64,000 nucleotides of DNA from contig CAKTCN010000001.1 in NCBI GenBank assembly GCA_934539295.1, positions 62,001-126,000 on the forward strand, written 5' to 3'. The translations under genes and the position numbers were made by a program. Below the pieces are notes generated by a model. The model did not search any database. It was not told the DNA's origin and saw only the letters and a list, made by a program, of their open reading frames with translations. The DNA is from an uncultured Allosphingosinicella sp. GTDB lineage: Bacteria; Pseudomonadota; Alphaproteobacteria; Sphingomonadales; Sphingomonadaceae. Shown one piece after another: positions 14,451 through 24,193 of the stretch; position 1 is the stretch's first letter; each line of letters begins with the position of its first letter.

Positions 14451-17354
14451 ATGTCACTTCACGCCCGAAATCCGTCATGCGGCACGTCCGTGTTCGCGCT
14501 CGCCTTCGCCCTGTGCGCCGCGACGCCGGCCTTTGCGCAGGCACAGGCCGAACCCGAGTCTGCACAAGGGGACGATGAGGCTGCTGCCGAGGAAGAGATC
14601 GTCATCACCGGCTTTCGCGCGTCGCTCGACGCGGCCCTGGGAATCAAGCGCAATTCGGTCTCGTCCGTGGACGCCATCGTCGCCGAGGATATCGCCAAGT
14701 TCCCCGACCAGAACCTTGCGGAATCCCTTCAGCGCATTCCCGGCATTTCAATCCAGCGCGACGGCGGCGAGGGGCGGGCGATCACCGTACGCGGCCTCGG
14801 ATCGCAATTCACGCGCGTCCGGGTGAACGGGCTGGAGACGATTGCAACTACCTTCGACGGCGCCTCGGCCAATCGCGATCGCGCCTTCGACTTCAACGTC
14901 TTCGCATCCGAACTCTTCACCTCGCTGGTGGTCCACAAGACTGCGGAAGCATCGCTCGACGAAGGATCACTGGGCGCGGTGGTCGATCTCAACACCGGCA
15001 ATCCGCTCGGTGGCAAGAACGGGCTGACGCTCGTCCTCTCGGGCCAGGGATCCTATAACGACCTCAGCGACAATGTCGGGCCGCGCCTTACCGCTTTGGC
15101 TTCCTACAAGTCGCCCGACGGCACGATCGGCGCTTCGGTGTCGGCCGCCTACCAGAAGACCGACACGCTGGAGCTCGGCAATAATACTGTGCGCTGGGCG
15201 CAGGCTTATTTCGACTCGGTGAACGGCACGCCCTGCTTCTACTCGGTCAACAGTCCCACCGGCGGCACGCCCGTCGCCAACAATGGCGGCGGGTATCGGC
15301 AGAGCGCAGTCTGCGACCAGGCCGCTTTGTCCTTCCACCCGCGCATTCCGCGCTACGGCGAGGTGCGGCACGACCGCGAGCGGCTGGGCCTGACGGGAAG
15401 CGTGCAATGGGCGCCGAGCGAGGCAACCAACATCTCGATCGACGCGCTTTACTCGCGCTTCCGCGAGGACCGCGAGGAGCAATGGGGCGAGGTGCTGTTG
15501 CGCTCAAACGAGCGTCGTACGGACGTGCTCAACCCCGTCTATGACGATGGTGGCAACATGATCTCGGCGACGTTCAACGACGCCTGGGTCCGCACCGAAC
15601 ATTATCTGCGCCAGTCGGAGACCGAATTCTACCAGTTCGGCGGAAGTTGGGACCAGGACCTGGGCGAGGATTTCCGCTTCACCCTTCTCGGCGGCATCTC
15701 CAAGTCGAATGCCGACATTCCGGTCGAGACCACGCTCGTGTTCGACGACCGCGATGCCCAGGGCTACAGCTACGATTATAGCGACATGCGCCGGCCGGTG
15801 CTGAGCTTCGGCACCAGCGTCACCGATCCGGCCAACTTCCAGCTTGCCGAAATTCGCGACCGGCCGTCCAACGCCACCAATCGCTTCAAGACGGCGCAGC
15901 TGCGCACCGAATGGGACGCGGTGGACGGCTTCGCAGTCAAGGCAGGCGCGGTATGGCGTGAATATCGCTACGACATCACCGCCTTCACGCGCGACACTGC
16001 GGTGTGCGGCAATGGCGGGCTCGACCTCGTCCTGCGCACCATCACCTGCTCGCCCAGCAATGCGATCGGTCCGACTGCGGTTTACGGTTTCCAGGCCACA
16101 CAGGCGCTGTCTCAGCTGTTCGAGCTTCGCGATGCAGGTCAGCCTTCGGGGACGACCACGCAATGGCTGGTCCCGAACCTGGATGCCGGCACCGAATATA
16201 CCGGCCTCTACAACCGCACCCCTGCGCTCGACGTCGGCAACAACCGCGGAGTCACGGAGGAAAGCTATGGCGGCTACCTGCAGTTCGATGTGGACGGCAA
16301 TCTGTTTGGACTGGATTATGCGGCCAATGCCGGCATCCGCTACGTGCGCACCGATCAGTCATCCTACGGCATCAACAGCGGCCTGAACGTCACGGTGGAG
16401 CGTTCCTATGACGACTGGCTGCCGGCGATGAACTTGGCGCTCTATCCGGCCAACGACATCATCGTGCGTGCGTCCGCCGCAGACGTGATGACGCGCCCGG
16501 CGCTGGGATCGTTGACCCCGGGCGGGTCGGCCGATGGCTTTAACTACCGCGTGAATTTCGGCAATCCGTTCCTCGACCCGTATCGCGCCCGTGCCTACGA
16601 CCTGTCGGTCGAATGGTATTTCCGGCCCGAATCGATCTTCTCAGTGGCCTTGTTCAAAAAGGATATCGACGGCTTCCCGGTCGCAGTCACGCGGGAGGGC
16701 ACGTTCACGGAAACCGGCCTTCCTGTTTCGGTGCTGGTGCCGTCCTCTCCAGCCGCGCTCAACCCGGCGCTGTTGTCGCAGCCGATCTGGACTATCGCCA
16801 CAACGGGCAACATCAATGGTGCGAAGCTGAAAGGCATGGAGATTTCGCTCCAGCTGCCCTTTACCTTCCTGCCCGGCGCTCTTGCCAACTTCGGCATGCA
16901 GGCGAATGCCACCTTCGTGGATTCGGACGCCACCTACCGCATCAGCGGACCGGCGACCAATGCCTGCACCCGCACCACGCCGACTGCGGCATGTTCGCTG
17001 CAATTGGTGGCCGCCGACTACGACTCCACGCTCTACGGCCTGTCCAAACGCGCCTATAACGGCACGCTCTTTTACGAAGACGGGCGGTTCAGCGCGCGCG
17101 GATCAGTGACCTATCGCAGCGGCTATTTCGACGCCGCGTCGGCGACCGGCAACCTGTTCGAAGGCTATGACGACACGATCAACGTCGACGCGTCGGTGCG
17201 CTTCCAGCTTACCGACAACATCGAGCTGTCCGTGGAGGGCATCAACCTGACCGACGAGTATCGCTACCGCACCGTCGACCGGGATGCGCAGCGCAATTAC
17301 GAAAACCACCATTTCGGCCGCACCATCCTGTTCGGCGCGCGGCTGGAGCTTTGA
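14451..17354 (+). CDS. TonB-dependent receptor, TIGR01782-like, probably for pectin oligosaccharides
   Basis: The 967-residue outer-membrane protein starts at the ATG at 14451, eight bases after an AGGAGG ribosome site; two earlier in-frame ATGs (14433, 14445) overlap that site or lie too close to it. A signal peptide ends near AFAQAQA. The TonB box region EEIVITGFRASLDAAL is followed by a plug domain with KFPDQNLAESLQRIPGIS and ITVRGLG, then a barrel ending in the characteristic aromatic-type C-terminus (FGARLEL). The long barrel and plug pattern match the sphingomonad/Caulobacter/Xanthomonas family often used for plant polysaccharide fragments. The shared operator and neighbouring polygalacturonases suggest galacturonide uptake (inference). 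Confidence 0.93.
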   Translation: MSLHARNPSCGTSVFALAFALCAATPAFAQAQAEPESAQGDDEAAAEEEIVITGFRASLDAALGIKRNSVSSVDAIVAEDIAKFPDQNLAESLQRIPGISIQRDGGEGRAITVRGLGSQFTRVRVNGLETIATTFDGASANRDRAFDFNVFASELFTSLVVHKTAEASLDEGSLGAVVDLNTGNPLGGKNGLTLVLSGQGSYNDLSDNVGPRLTALASYKSPDGTIGASVSAAYQKTDTLELGNNTVRWAQAYFDSVNGTPCFYSVNSPTGGTPVANNGGGYRQSAVCDQAALSFHPRIPRYGEVRHDRERLGLTGSVQWAPSEATNISIDALYSRFREDREEQWGEVLLRSNERRTDVLNPVYDDGGNMISATFNDAWVRTEHYLRQSETEFYQFGGSWDQDLGEDFRFTLLGGISKSNADIPVETTLVFDDRDAQGYSYDYSDMRRPVLSFGTSVTDPANFQLAEIRDRPSNATNRFKTAQLRTEWDAVDGFAVKAGAVWREYRYDITAFTRDTAVCGNGGLDLVLRTITCSPSNAIGPTAVYGFQATQALSQLFELRDAGQPSGTTTQWLVPNLDAGTEYTGLYNRTPALDVGNNRGVTEESYGGYLQFDVDGNLFGLDYAANAGIRYVRTDQSSYGINSGLNVTVERSYDDWLPAMNLALYPANDIIVRASAADVMTRPALGSLTPGGSADGFNYRVNFGNPFLDPYRARAYDLSVEWYFRPESIFSVALFKKDIDGFPVAVTREGTFTETGLPVSVLVPSSPAALNPALLSQPIWTIATTGNINGAKLKGMEISLQLPFTFLPGALANFGMQANATFVDSDATYRISGPATNACTRTTPTAACSLQLVAADYDSTLYGLSKRAYNGTLFYEDGRFSARGSVTYRSGYFDAASATGNLFEGYDDTINVDASVRFQLTDNIELSVEGINLTDEYRYRTVDRDAQRNYENHHFGRTILFGARLEL

Positions 17355-17705
17355 CGACCGGCTTCATCTCGTGGGGCGGAGCGCAAGGATGGCCGGCCGC
17401 GCTGGCCATCCTTCAACGACCGTCAACTTCATCTGGATCAACACGGAAAGACAACTAACAGTCTTGACAGTAAGCCACGAACCGGGAGTATGACACCGGT
17501 ATCAGGTACACGGTCGCAAAGGCCGGTACGGGCGAAAAGGCATAGACCGGACGCCGCATATGGGAGAGGTGAGGGGGCTACCTCCACATCGTCGTCTGCC
17601 CGGTGGGGGCAGAGTCCGCGCTGCGACGCGGAGCCCGCATGCGCGCGCTTTTCGGATCTCGCCATCGCCCGTGCCGCATGCGGCCCGAACGACAGGGGAG
17701 AGAAT
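17355..17705. other. 351-base intergenic leader of the second receptor
   Basis: No gene is seen here. The region holds a TTGACA-like -35 element at 17464-17469, the operator at 17491-17504 near the expected -10 position, and about 200 bases of leader before the ATG at 17706. The reading frame is open through the leader from 17490, but codons there would encode an arginine-rich run without a signal peptide. Confidence 0.6.
17491..17504. promoter_or_regulatory. uronate-type LacI operator upstream of second TonB-dependent receptor
   Basis: TGACACCGGTATCA differs from the palindrome TGACACCGGTGTCA by one base. It lies 201 bases before the receptor start and overlaps the likely -10 region of a promoter whose -35 would be TTGACA at 17464-17469. 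Confidence 0.8.
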
Positions 17706-20700
17706 ATGTCCGTAAAGCTTCGCTACACCACCACTTCGGCCTTCGCGCTGGCGCTCGCCACCTTGCTGCCGTCGGGCGCAGCGCTCGCGCAGGGCACTGG
17801 CTCCGACGCGATCGCGCCTTCGGGTGAGACGGAGGCGGATGCCGAGGAGATCGTCGTCACGGGCTTCCGCGCCTCGCTCCAGAACGCGCTCAACAAAAAG
17901 CGCGAGTCCAACCAGATCATCGACGCGATCACGGCCGAGGACATTGCCGACTTCCCCGATGCAAACCTGGCTGAATCGATCCAGCGCCTGCCCGGCATTT
18001 CCATCGACCGCGACAATGGCGAAGGGCGCACCATCACCGTGCGCGGCCTCGGCGGCGATTTCCAGCAGACACGCCTGAATGGCGCCGACGCGCAGTCGGT
18101 GGCCGGCGGCAACAGCTCGGATTCGGGCGCAAATCGCGGCCGCGGCTTCGACTTCAACACCTTCGCGTCCGAACTGTTCGGCGGCGTCACCGTCACCAAG
18201 TCCACGTCGGCGTTGAACGACGAAGGCTCGCTCGGCGCGATCATCGACCTCACCACCGGCCGCCCGCTGTCCGGCAGCCAGCGCACCCGATTCGTGGTCG
18301 GCGCGGAGGGCGAGTATCGCGAGAACGGCAAGTCGTGGAACCCGCGCCTGACGGGCCTCGCTTCCACCCGCATCACAGACAATTTCGGCATCCTCGGATC
18401 AATCGCCTACCAGAAGCAGGATCAGCAGATCGATTCCTACCGCCGCTCGATCGGCCAGTTCGAATATACCTACCGCAATTCGCAGCTGAACGGCGTCACC
18501 CCGCCGACCTTCGGCTTCGCGCGTCCGTCCACCGCCGGCACCGGCCCGACCTTCGGCTCCGATCCCGCGGCTTACGCGCTGGTGACGCCGACGACGATCA
18601 TCCCGGCTTTGCCGTCGATCGGGCGTCAGGACCTGGCTTATGAGCGGCTCGGCGCGACGCTGACGGCGCAGTGGCAGCCGACCGACCGCACCGAGATCAT
18701 CCTAGACGGCGTCTATTCGCGCTACGATCAGGATTCGACCAACTACGCGGTCACGACCATTGGCCTCAACCGCAACGGCACCAATGCGCGCGCCGCCCAG
18801 ACCGGCAGCGCGGGCCTGCGCCCCGTCGGCAACGCCAATTATTTCCCGGACCGCGTCGCGCTCTATCCCAATTGCGTGCCGTCGGCGACGATCGACTGCA
18901 GCGGCACCGAAGGGGGTGCGGGCGTGCTGCCCGGCTATCTCAACAGCCGCAACCCGAACAACCTCAACCCGTTCGATTATTACAACAATGCCGCCTCGCC
19001 CGGCTACATCGCCAGCCCCAACCAGACAGCTTACTATGCCGAGCTGATCGGTCGCCCGAACACCAAGATCCGCGCCGCCAACGTCAATGAATTCGGCCAG
19101 GCCGACTATCTGGTGCTGGACGATGTCGACTGGCGCACGTCGGCCGACGCGCAATATGGCAAGACCGAATTCTACCAGGGCACGCTCAACGCGACCCATG
19201 AGTTCACCGATCGCTTCCGCGCCGACATGACGCTCGGCTATTCGCGGTCCGAGTTCCGGGCGACCGGCCTGCTGGCCGAGTTCAACGCCATCGACCGTGA
19301 CGGCTATACGTTCGACGATCGCGACGGCGGCAAGATGCCGGTGTTCAGCCCCGGCTTCGACGTTGCGAACGCGAACAACTGGACGCTGGTCAAGGGCCTG
19401 TCCACCATCCGCTATTTCAACACGATGGTGAACAACGAGTTCAAGGTCTTCCGCCTGAACTTCGCCTACGACCTGGTGCCGGACACCGCCGTTCTGCGGT
19501 TCGGCACCACGGTGAAGCGCTTCGCCTTCGAAAGCGACCAGGGCCGCCGCAGCCAGGATATCGAGGCGATCAACCCGACGCTCGTCGAGGCCGGCCTGCA
19601 GATCGGCCAGCTCGGCCAGACGATCGGCTTCGGCCAGGGGCTGGACGTCACCGACGGCACGCCGACCAGCTTCTATGCGCCCAGCCTGTCCGCATTCAGC
19701 GACGCGTTCGGCATCGACTGCAACTGCATCAACCAGTGGGGCGACTTCCGCGCCGTCGCCGACGGGCGCCAGCGCAACGCGGTGCGGGAGGAGGATCTGT
19801 CCGGCTTCATTCAGCTCGATTACAATCTCGACCTGTTCGGGCGCGAGCTGCGCGGCGATGTCGGCGTGCGCGTCGCCGGTACCCGCGTGATCGGCAATGG
19901 CGCGATCGGCGGCACCGACGGCGCGGCCGGCTTCCCGGTCCGGGCCAAGAACGAATATACCGACTGGCTGCCGTCGGCGAACGTCATCTACGAAGCCTTC
20001 CCCAACTTCCTGGTCCGCTTCGCCGCGGCCAAGGTGATGGCGCGTCCGCAGCTTGCCAGCCTGACGCCCGGCACCACGTCCTTCCCGTCCTTCACCGGCG
20101 GCCTCAACTCGGCCGGCGCGGCGCCTTCGGTCACGATCGGCAATCCGTTCCTGAACCCGTTCCGCGCGACCAACCTGGACCTGTCTTTCGAACGCTATTT
20201 CGGGCGTTCGGGCCTGGTGTCGGTCACCCTGTTCCGCAAGAAGATCGACAGCTTCCCGCAGCAGATTGCAGGCGAGGCGCCCCTATCGGCGATCCTGGAT
20301 CCGGCGATCTACAATGCAGTGGTCGGCAATTTCACCAACGTCGCCTTCCGCAACTATGTCCTGAACGGCGGCACCTTCAACGTGCGCCAGTTCCAGGACG
20401 CGCCGGGCGGGACGATCAAGGGCCTGGAGGTCAACGTCCAGTCCAACTTCACCTTCCTGCCGGCGCCGTTCGACAATTTCGGCGTGGTGGCCAACTACAC
20501 GCACATCGACTCGAGCCTCAGCTACCTGACCGGCACCTCGGTATCGGCCACGCAGACCGGCACGGCGGCGACGGCGAACAACACGTTTGCCGAAGGGCCT
20601 TTCCTCAACACCTCGCCGGACGCGTTCAACGCGACGCTCTTCTACGAGGATAGCCGCTTCTCGGCGCGCGCTTCGGGCTCGTTCCGCAAGCGCTACGTCA

Positions 20701-20984
20701 ACCGCTTCCCGCTCGCGTCCGGTACCTGCAGCGTCGGCACCACCACCAATGCGGGCGGCGCCTGCAACTCGCCCGTGGTCGCCGACTTCGGTTACAACGA
20801 GGACACGTTCAACCTCGACTTCGCGATGAGCTACAATCTCACCGACTGGGTCAGGCTGACGCTGGAAGGCCGCAACCTCACCAACGATCCGCAATATCGC
20901 ACCATGTATTCGGACAATCCGGTGACGCAGACCTATGCCAGCACCGGCCGCATCATCACCGGTGGCCTGCGCGTCACCTTCTAA
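17706..20984 (+). CDS. TonB-dependent receptor, TIGR01782-like, probably for pectin oligosaccharides
   Basis: The 1092-residue outer-membrane receptor starts at the ATG at 17706 after a GGGGAGAG site and begins with a signal peptide ending ALAQG. A TonB box/plug onset EEIVVTGFRASLQNAL, plug elements DFPDANLAESIQRLPGIS and ITVRGLGG, and a long barrel follow, ending in GRIITGGLRVTF. The plug is closely related to that of the receptor at 14451, so the two are paralogues. A strong terminator follows directly, and a pectate lyase gene is next. The operator in its leader places it in the same regulon as the uronate genes. Confidence 0.93.
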   Translation: MSVKLRYTTTSAFALALATLLPSGAALAQGTGSDAIAPSGETEADAEEIVVTGFRASLQNALNKKRESNQIIDAITAEDIADFPDANLAESIQRLPGISIDRDNGEGRTITVRGLGGDFQQTRLNGADAQSVAGGNSSDSGANRGRGFDFNTFASELFGGVTVTKSTSALNDEGSLGAIIDLTTGRPLSGSQRTRFVVGAEGEYRENGKSWNPRLTGLASTRITDNFGILGSIAYQKQDQQIDSYRRSIGQFEYTYRNSQLNGVTPPTFGFARPSTAGTGPTFGSDPAAYALVTPTTIIPALPSIGRQDLAYERLGATLTAQWQPTDRTEIILDGVYSRYDQDSTNYAVTTIGLNRNGTNARAAQTGSAGLRPVGNANYFPDRVALYPNCVPSATIDCSGTEGGAGVLPGYLNSRNPNNLNPFDYYNNAASPGYIASPNQTAYYAELIGRPNTKIRAANVNEFGQADYLVLDDVDWRTSADAQYGKTEFYQGTLNATHEFTDRFRADMTLGYSRSEFRATGLLAEFNAIDRDGYTFDDRDGGKMPVFSPGFDVANANNWTLVKGLSTIRYFNTMVNNEFKVFRLNFAYDLVPDTAVLRFGTTVKRFAFESDQGRRSQDIEAINPTLVEAGLQIGQLGQTIGFGQGLDVTDGTPTSFYAPSLSAFSDAFGIDCNCINQWGDFRAVADGRQRNAVREEDLSGFIQLDYNLDLFGRELRGDVGVRVAGTRVIGNGAIGGTDGAAGFPVRAKNEYTDWLPSANVIYEAFPNFLVRFAAAKVMARPQLASLTPGTTSFPSFTGGLNSAGAAPSVTIGNPFLNPFRATNLDLSFERYFGRSGLVSVTLFRKKIDSFPQQIAGEAPLSAILDPAIYNAVVGNFTNVAFRNYVLNGGTFNVRQFQDAPGGTIKGLEVNVQSNFTFLPAPFDNFGVVANYTHIDSSLSYLTGTSVSATQTGTAATANNTFAEGPFLNTSPDAFNATLFYEDSRFSARASGSFRKRYVNRFPLASGTCSVGTTTNAGGACNSPVVADFGYNEDTFNLDFAMSYNLTDWVRLTLEGRNLTNDPQYRTMYSDNPVTQTYASTGRIITGGLRVTF

Positions 20985-20995
20985 CGACCTCCTCC

Positions 20996-21037
20996 AGGGC
21001 GGCGGTGATCTCCCAAGGCACCGCCGCCCTATTTTTT
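20996..21037 (+). terminator. intrinsic terminator after the second receptor
   Basis: A perfect 12-pair stem (AGGGCGGCGGTG at 20996-21007 with CACCGCCGCCCT at 21019-21030) is followed by A and six T. It ends only 10 bases before the pectate lyase ATG at 21048, so the lyase must rely on read-through or on a promoter inside or upstream of the terminator. Confidence 0.93.
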
Positions 21038-21047
21038 GGACACCTGC

Positions 21048-22391
21048 ATGAACCTGCGCCTTGCCTGCCTGCCCGCTCTGCTGACCGTCGCCGCCTGTGC
21101 CGGGCAGCCGCTCGGCCGCGCTACGTCCGTGCCGGTCGCTTTCCCCGGTGCCGAAGGCGCGGGCGCGATGACGCTGGGCGGCAGGGGCGGGCGGGTTCTG
21201 CGCGTCATCAACCTTGCCGACAGCGGTCCCGGGTCGCTGCGCGCCGCGATCGAGGCGGAGGGGCCGCGCACCATCATCTTCGACATCGGCGGCACGATCG
21301 CGCTGCGCACGCCGCTCAAGGTCGCCAACGGCCGAGTGACGATCGCCGGCCAGACCGCGCCGGGCGGCGGCATCACGCTGCGCGACCAGCCCTTCATCAT
21401 CGAGGCGGACGACGTGATCGTCCGTTACATCCGCGCGCGCCTGGGCGACGAGAGCAAGGTCGAGGGCGACGCCTTTTCCGTGATTGGCGGGCAGCGCATC
21501 ATCGTCGACCATGTCTCCGCCAGCTGGTCGATCGACGAGACATTGTCGGCCGGACAACCGACCAAGGATCCGGGCAAGGGCATACGCGACCTCACCGTTC
21601 AATGGTCGATCATTGCCGAGTCCTTGAACAAGGCCAGCCATGCCAAGGGCGCGCACGGCTATGGATCGCTGGTCCGTGCAGGCTTTGGCGCGCGCCTGTC
21701 CTTCCACCACAATCTCTGGGCCCATCACAGCGCCCGCATGCCGCGCCCCGGCAATTACTGGGGGCCGGAGATCGATCCGTCCGGGCCAATGATGGAGTTC
21801 CGCTCGAACCTCTTCTACAATTGGGGCGGCAGCCGGTCGGGCTATAATGCCGACAAGGCGCAGGCCATCGCCTATAATTTCATCGACAATGCTTATGTGC
21901 CCGGCCCCGACAGCAAGGGCCGCCTGGCGTTCGAGGAACAGAACAGCCTCGCCCGTGGATATTTTGCCGGCAACAGCATGGGCGGCGTCGTGCCTGCCGA
22001 CCCGTGGAGCCTGGTCAAGGGTGCGACGCCCGCCAACCGCCTCTCCGCGCCCGTCAGCGTCGCGCCGGTCACGCCGGACCCGGCCGGCAGCGCCGCCGCC
22101 CGTATCCTGGCGTCTGCCGGTGCGTCACGCATGCGCGATGCCGTCGACGCCCGCGTGCTGGCGAGCGTGCAGCAGCGCACCGGCAAGCTCATCGACAATG
22201 TCGCCGAAGTCGGCGGCTGGCCCGCTCTGGCTGCCGGCACACCGTGGCAGGATGGCGACCGCGACGGCATGCCCGACGCCTGGGAACGGCAGCAGCGCCA
22301 TGACCCCGCCGACCCGACCGACGGCAATGCCGATGCCGACCGCGACGGCTACACCAATCTGGAAGAGTGGCTGAACAGCCTGGCGAGTTGA
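21048..22391 (+). CDS. pectate lyase, polysaccharide lyase family 1-like, lipoprotein
   Basis: The 447-residue protein starts at the ATG at 21048; the four codons upstream in frame fall in the terminator. A signal peptide ends in the lipobox VAAC (C17), predicting a lipid anchor. The beta-helix part begins FPGAEGAGAMTLGGRGG, which is typical of this pectate-lyase branch, and contains VDHVSASWSIDE and the SFHHNLWAHHSARMPR segment. The C-terminus carries aspartate-rich calcium-type repeats (DGDRDGMPDAWE, DADRDGYTNLEEW). It would cleave polygalacturonate by beta-elimination at the cell surface. The ribosome site is weak, at best GGA at 21038. Confidence 0.88.
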   Translation: MNLRLACLPALLTVAACAGQPLGRATSVPVAFPGAEGAGAMTLGGRGGRVLRVINLADSGPGSLRAAIEAEGPRTIIFDIGGTIALRTPLKVANGRVTIAGQTAPGGGITLRDQPFIIEADDVIVRYIRARLGDESKVEGDAFSVIGGQRIIVDHVSASWSIDETLSAGQPTKDPGKGIRDLTVQWSIIAESLNKASHAKGAHGYGSLVRAGFGARLSFHHNLWAHHSARMPRPGNYWGPEIDPSGPMMEFRSNLFYNWGGSRSGYNADKAQAIAYNFIDNAYVPGPDSKGRLAFEEQNSLARGYFAGNSMGGVVPADPWSLVKGATPANRLSAPVSVAPVTPDPAGSAAARILASAGASRMRDAVDARVLASVQQRTGKLIDNVAEVGGWPALAAGTPWQDGDRDGMPDAWERQQRHDPADPTDGNADADRDGYTNLEEWLNSLAS

Positions 22392-22776
22392 GACAGATGC
22401 TTGAGCATCAAAGGTCAGGAAAGTCAGGCCGCGGGGAAAATCCGCTCGATTGAGGCTGATCGATCTGACCGATCAAAGTTCGCGATGTGAAAGAGCCGGG
22501 CGAGTATATGCCATCAGGCCTGCCCTGTAGGAAAACGGTTTCGAAACCGCGTCCGGCGCACGCCTGAACTTCGCAAGTGCTGGTCGGCTCCCGACCCGAT
22601 CCAGCCAACGAGGATCGGTGCCAGGTCGCTCGCTACCGGATCCGGTGAGAGCCACGCACGCCGTTGACTCGCCGTTCGATCCCGTGCTGTCTTCGTGTCG
22701 GGTGGGGAAGGCGTCGCCATCGCGCAGGCAAGCAGCAGGGGCGCCAGGGGCAGAACGCAACCAAGGGGGCTCATCC
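22392..22776. other. 385-base gap without a supportable gene
   Basis: The gap between the pectate lyase and the PhzF gene contains a perfect 14-base palindrome, CGGTTTCGAAACCG, at 22536-22549, whose centre CG resembles LacI-family operators but not the uronate type. Short open frames on both strands lack ribosome sites and plausible composition. The 5' part of the PhzF frame is open from 22618 but not convincingly coding. Confidence 0.5.
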
Positions 22777-23667
22777 ATGCTTCGTCGCGACTTCATGCGC
22801 ACGGCGCTCGTCACTGCGCCGGCGATCGCCGCAGCAGGCACAGCGCGCGCGCAATCCACTGCCATGTCGGACGCCGCGGGACAGGCGCGCATCTTCCAGC
22901 TTGCCGCCTTCACTGCGCGGCGCTTCGCCGGGAATCCCGCCTCAGTGATGCTGTTCAATCGCTTTCCCGAGGATGCCGTGCTGCAAGGATTGTCGGCCGA
23001 GAACAATCATGCCGAAACCGCATTCCTCGTGCCCGAGGGGCAGGATTATCGCATTCGATGGTTCACCCCGACCGTTGAGGTGCCGCTCTGCGGTCATGCC
23101 ACGCTCGCCAGTGCTGCGGTGGTGATGGAGCGGCTGTCGCCCGGCAGGCAGTCGGTGGTGTTCCACTCCCCCAGCGGCCCATTGCCGGTCCGCCGGGACG
23201 GTACGCGCTACGTCATGGACTTTCCCGTGCGCACGCTCACCCCTGCCGCCACTCCGCCGGCCGGGCTGGCCCAGGCACTCGGCGTGCCGGTGAAGGAGGC
23301 GATCTGGGACGGGTTCAACTTCATCGCGCGCCTTAGCGATGCAGGGACGGTGCGCACCCTCTCTCCCGATCTCGCCGCCATCGCCAAGCTGCCATATAAG
23401 GGCGTCGTGGTCACCGCGCCTGGCGACCAGGGCTATGATTGCGTCAGCCGCTATTTCGCGCCCGCCAAGGGCATTCCGGAGGATCCCGTCACCGGCGGCG
23501 CCCATACCGCGCTCGTGCCATATTGGGCGAAGCAGCTGGGCAAAACCGAGATCCTCGCCTTCCAGGCCTCGCCGCGCGGGGGCGAGCTGCACTGCCGTCT
23601 TGCAGGTCACCGTGTCGAGCTGGCGGGATCGTGCATCTTCTATCTGGAAGGGCTGGCCCAGTGGTGA
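22777..23667 (+). CDS. PhzF-family isomerase with a Tat-like signal
   Basis: The 296-residue protein starts at the ATG at 22777 behind AAGGGGG. The N-terminus LRRDFMRTALVTAPAIAAAG followed by TARAQ looks like a twin-arginine export signal, which is unusual because PhzF proteins are normally cytoplasmic. The PhzF fold is supported by RRFAGNPASVM, NNHAETAFL with the catalytic glutamate E80, PLCGHATLA (104-111), and EDPVTGGAH near the end. Family members are isomerases or epimerases of small metabolites; the substrate here is unknown. Its stop overlaps the GTG start of the next gene by four bases. Confidence 0.88.
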   Translation: MLRRDFMRTALVTAPAIAAAGTARAQSTAMSDAAGQARIFQLAAFTARRFAGNPASVMLFNRFPEDAVLQGLSAENNHAETAFLVPEGQDYRIRWFTPTVEVPLCGHATLASAAVVMERLSPGRQSVVFHSPSGPLPVRRDGTRYVMDFPVRTLTPAATPPAGLAQALGVPVKEAIWDGFNFIARLSDAGTVRTLSPDLAAIAKLPYKGVVVTAPGDQGYDCVSRYFAPAKGIPEDPVTGGAHTALVPYWAKQLGKTEILAFQASPRGGELHCRLAGHRVELAGSCIFYLEGLAQW

Positions 23668-24068
23668 GCACCCATGCCGGCTCGTGCCATTGCGGCGGCG
23701 TCCGCTTCACGATCGCTCACGATCCCGCCGAGCTGACGACCTGCGATTGTTCATTGTGCGTGAAGCGCAATGCCGTGATGGCGAAGGTCCCGGAGGCGGC
23801 GTTGCGGATCGAGGCGGGTGAGGAATTGCTGGCCCTGTATGAGTGGAACACCAAGCGCGCGAAACACCATTTCTGCCGACGTTGCGGCATTTACGTCTTC
23901 CACCGCAAGCGCGCCGCCCCCGACCATTTCGGTGTCAACGTCTTCTGCCTTGATGGCTTTGATCCGACTTCCTTGCCGGTTCGGGCGACGGAAGGTGTGG
24001 GGATGACACTGGAATGCGCCGATCCGTTGGACGAATGGCCCGGGCCTCGTACATCGCCAGCCGGATGA
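23664..24068 (+). CDS. GFA-family zinc protein
   Basis: The 134-residue protein starts with GTG in a four-base overlap (GTGA) with the PhzF stop. The frame is open further upstream inside the phzF gene, but those codons belong to the other frame. Zinc-binding motifs of the glutathione-dependent formaldehyde-activating family are present: SCHCGGVRF, TCDCSLCVKRN and FCRRCGIYVF, with a further conserved FGVNVFCLDG. Whether it handles formaldehyde adducts or another substrate is not known; many GFA proteins have no demonstrated activity. It is convergent with glutaminase. Confidence 0.9.
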   Translation: MSTHAGSCHCGGVRFTIAHDPAELTTCDCSLCVKRNAVMAKVPEAALRIEAGEELLALYEWNTKRAKHHFCRRCGIYVFHRKRAAPDHFGVNVFCLDGFDPTSLPVRATEGVGMTLECADPLDEWPGPRTSPAG

Positions 24069-24193
24069 GATGACGCACAGGCGAGAGAGGCCGCCTTTGC
24101 GCAATTGCGGCAGAAGGCTTTCTTTCTGGTTTCCGCCACTTACGGGCCTTCAGCCTGTCCGATGATGCGGACCTATCGGCCTGCCTTCGCCGC

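Noticed and set aside
22408..22608. 66-codon reverse frame in the 385-base gap
   Set aside because: No ribosome site and composition unlike neighbouring proteins.
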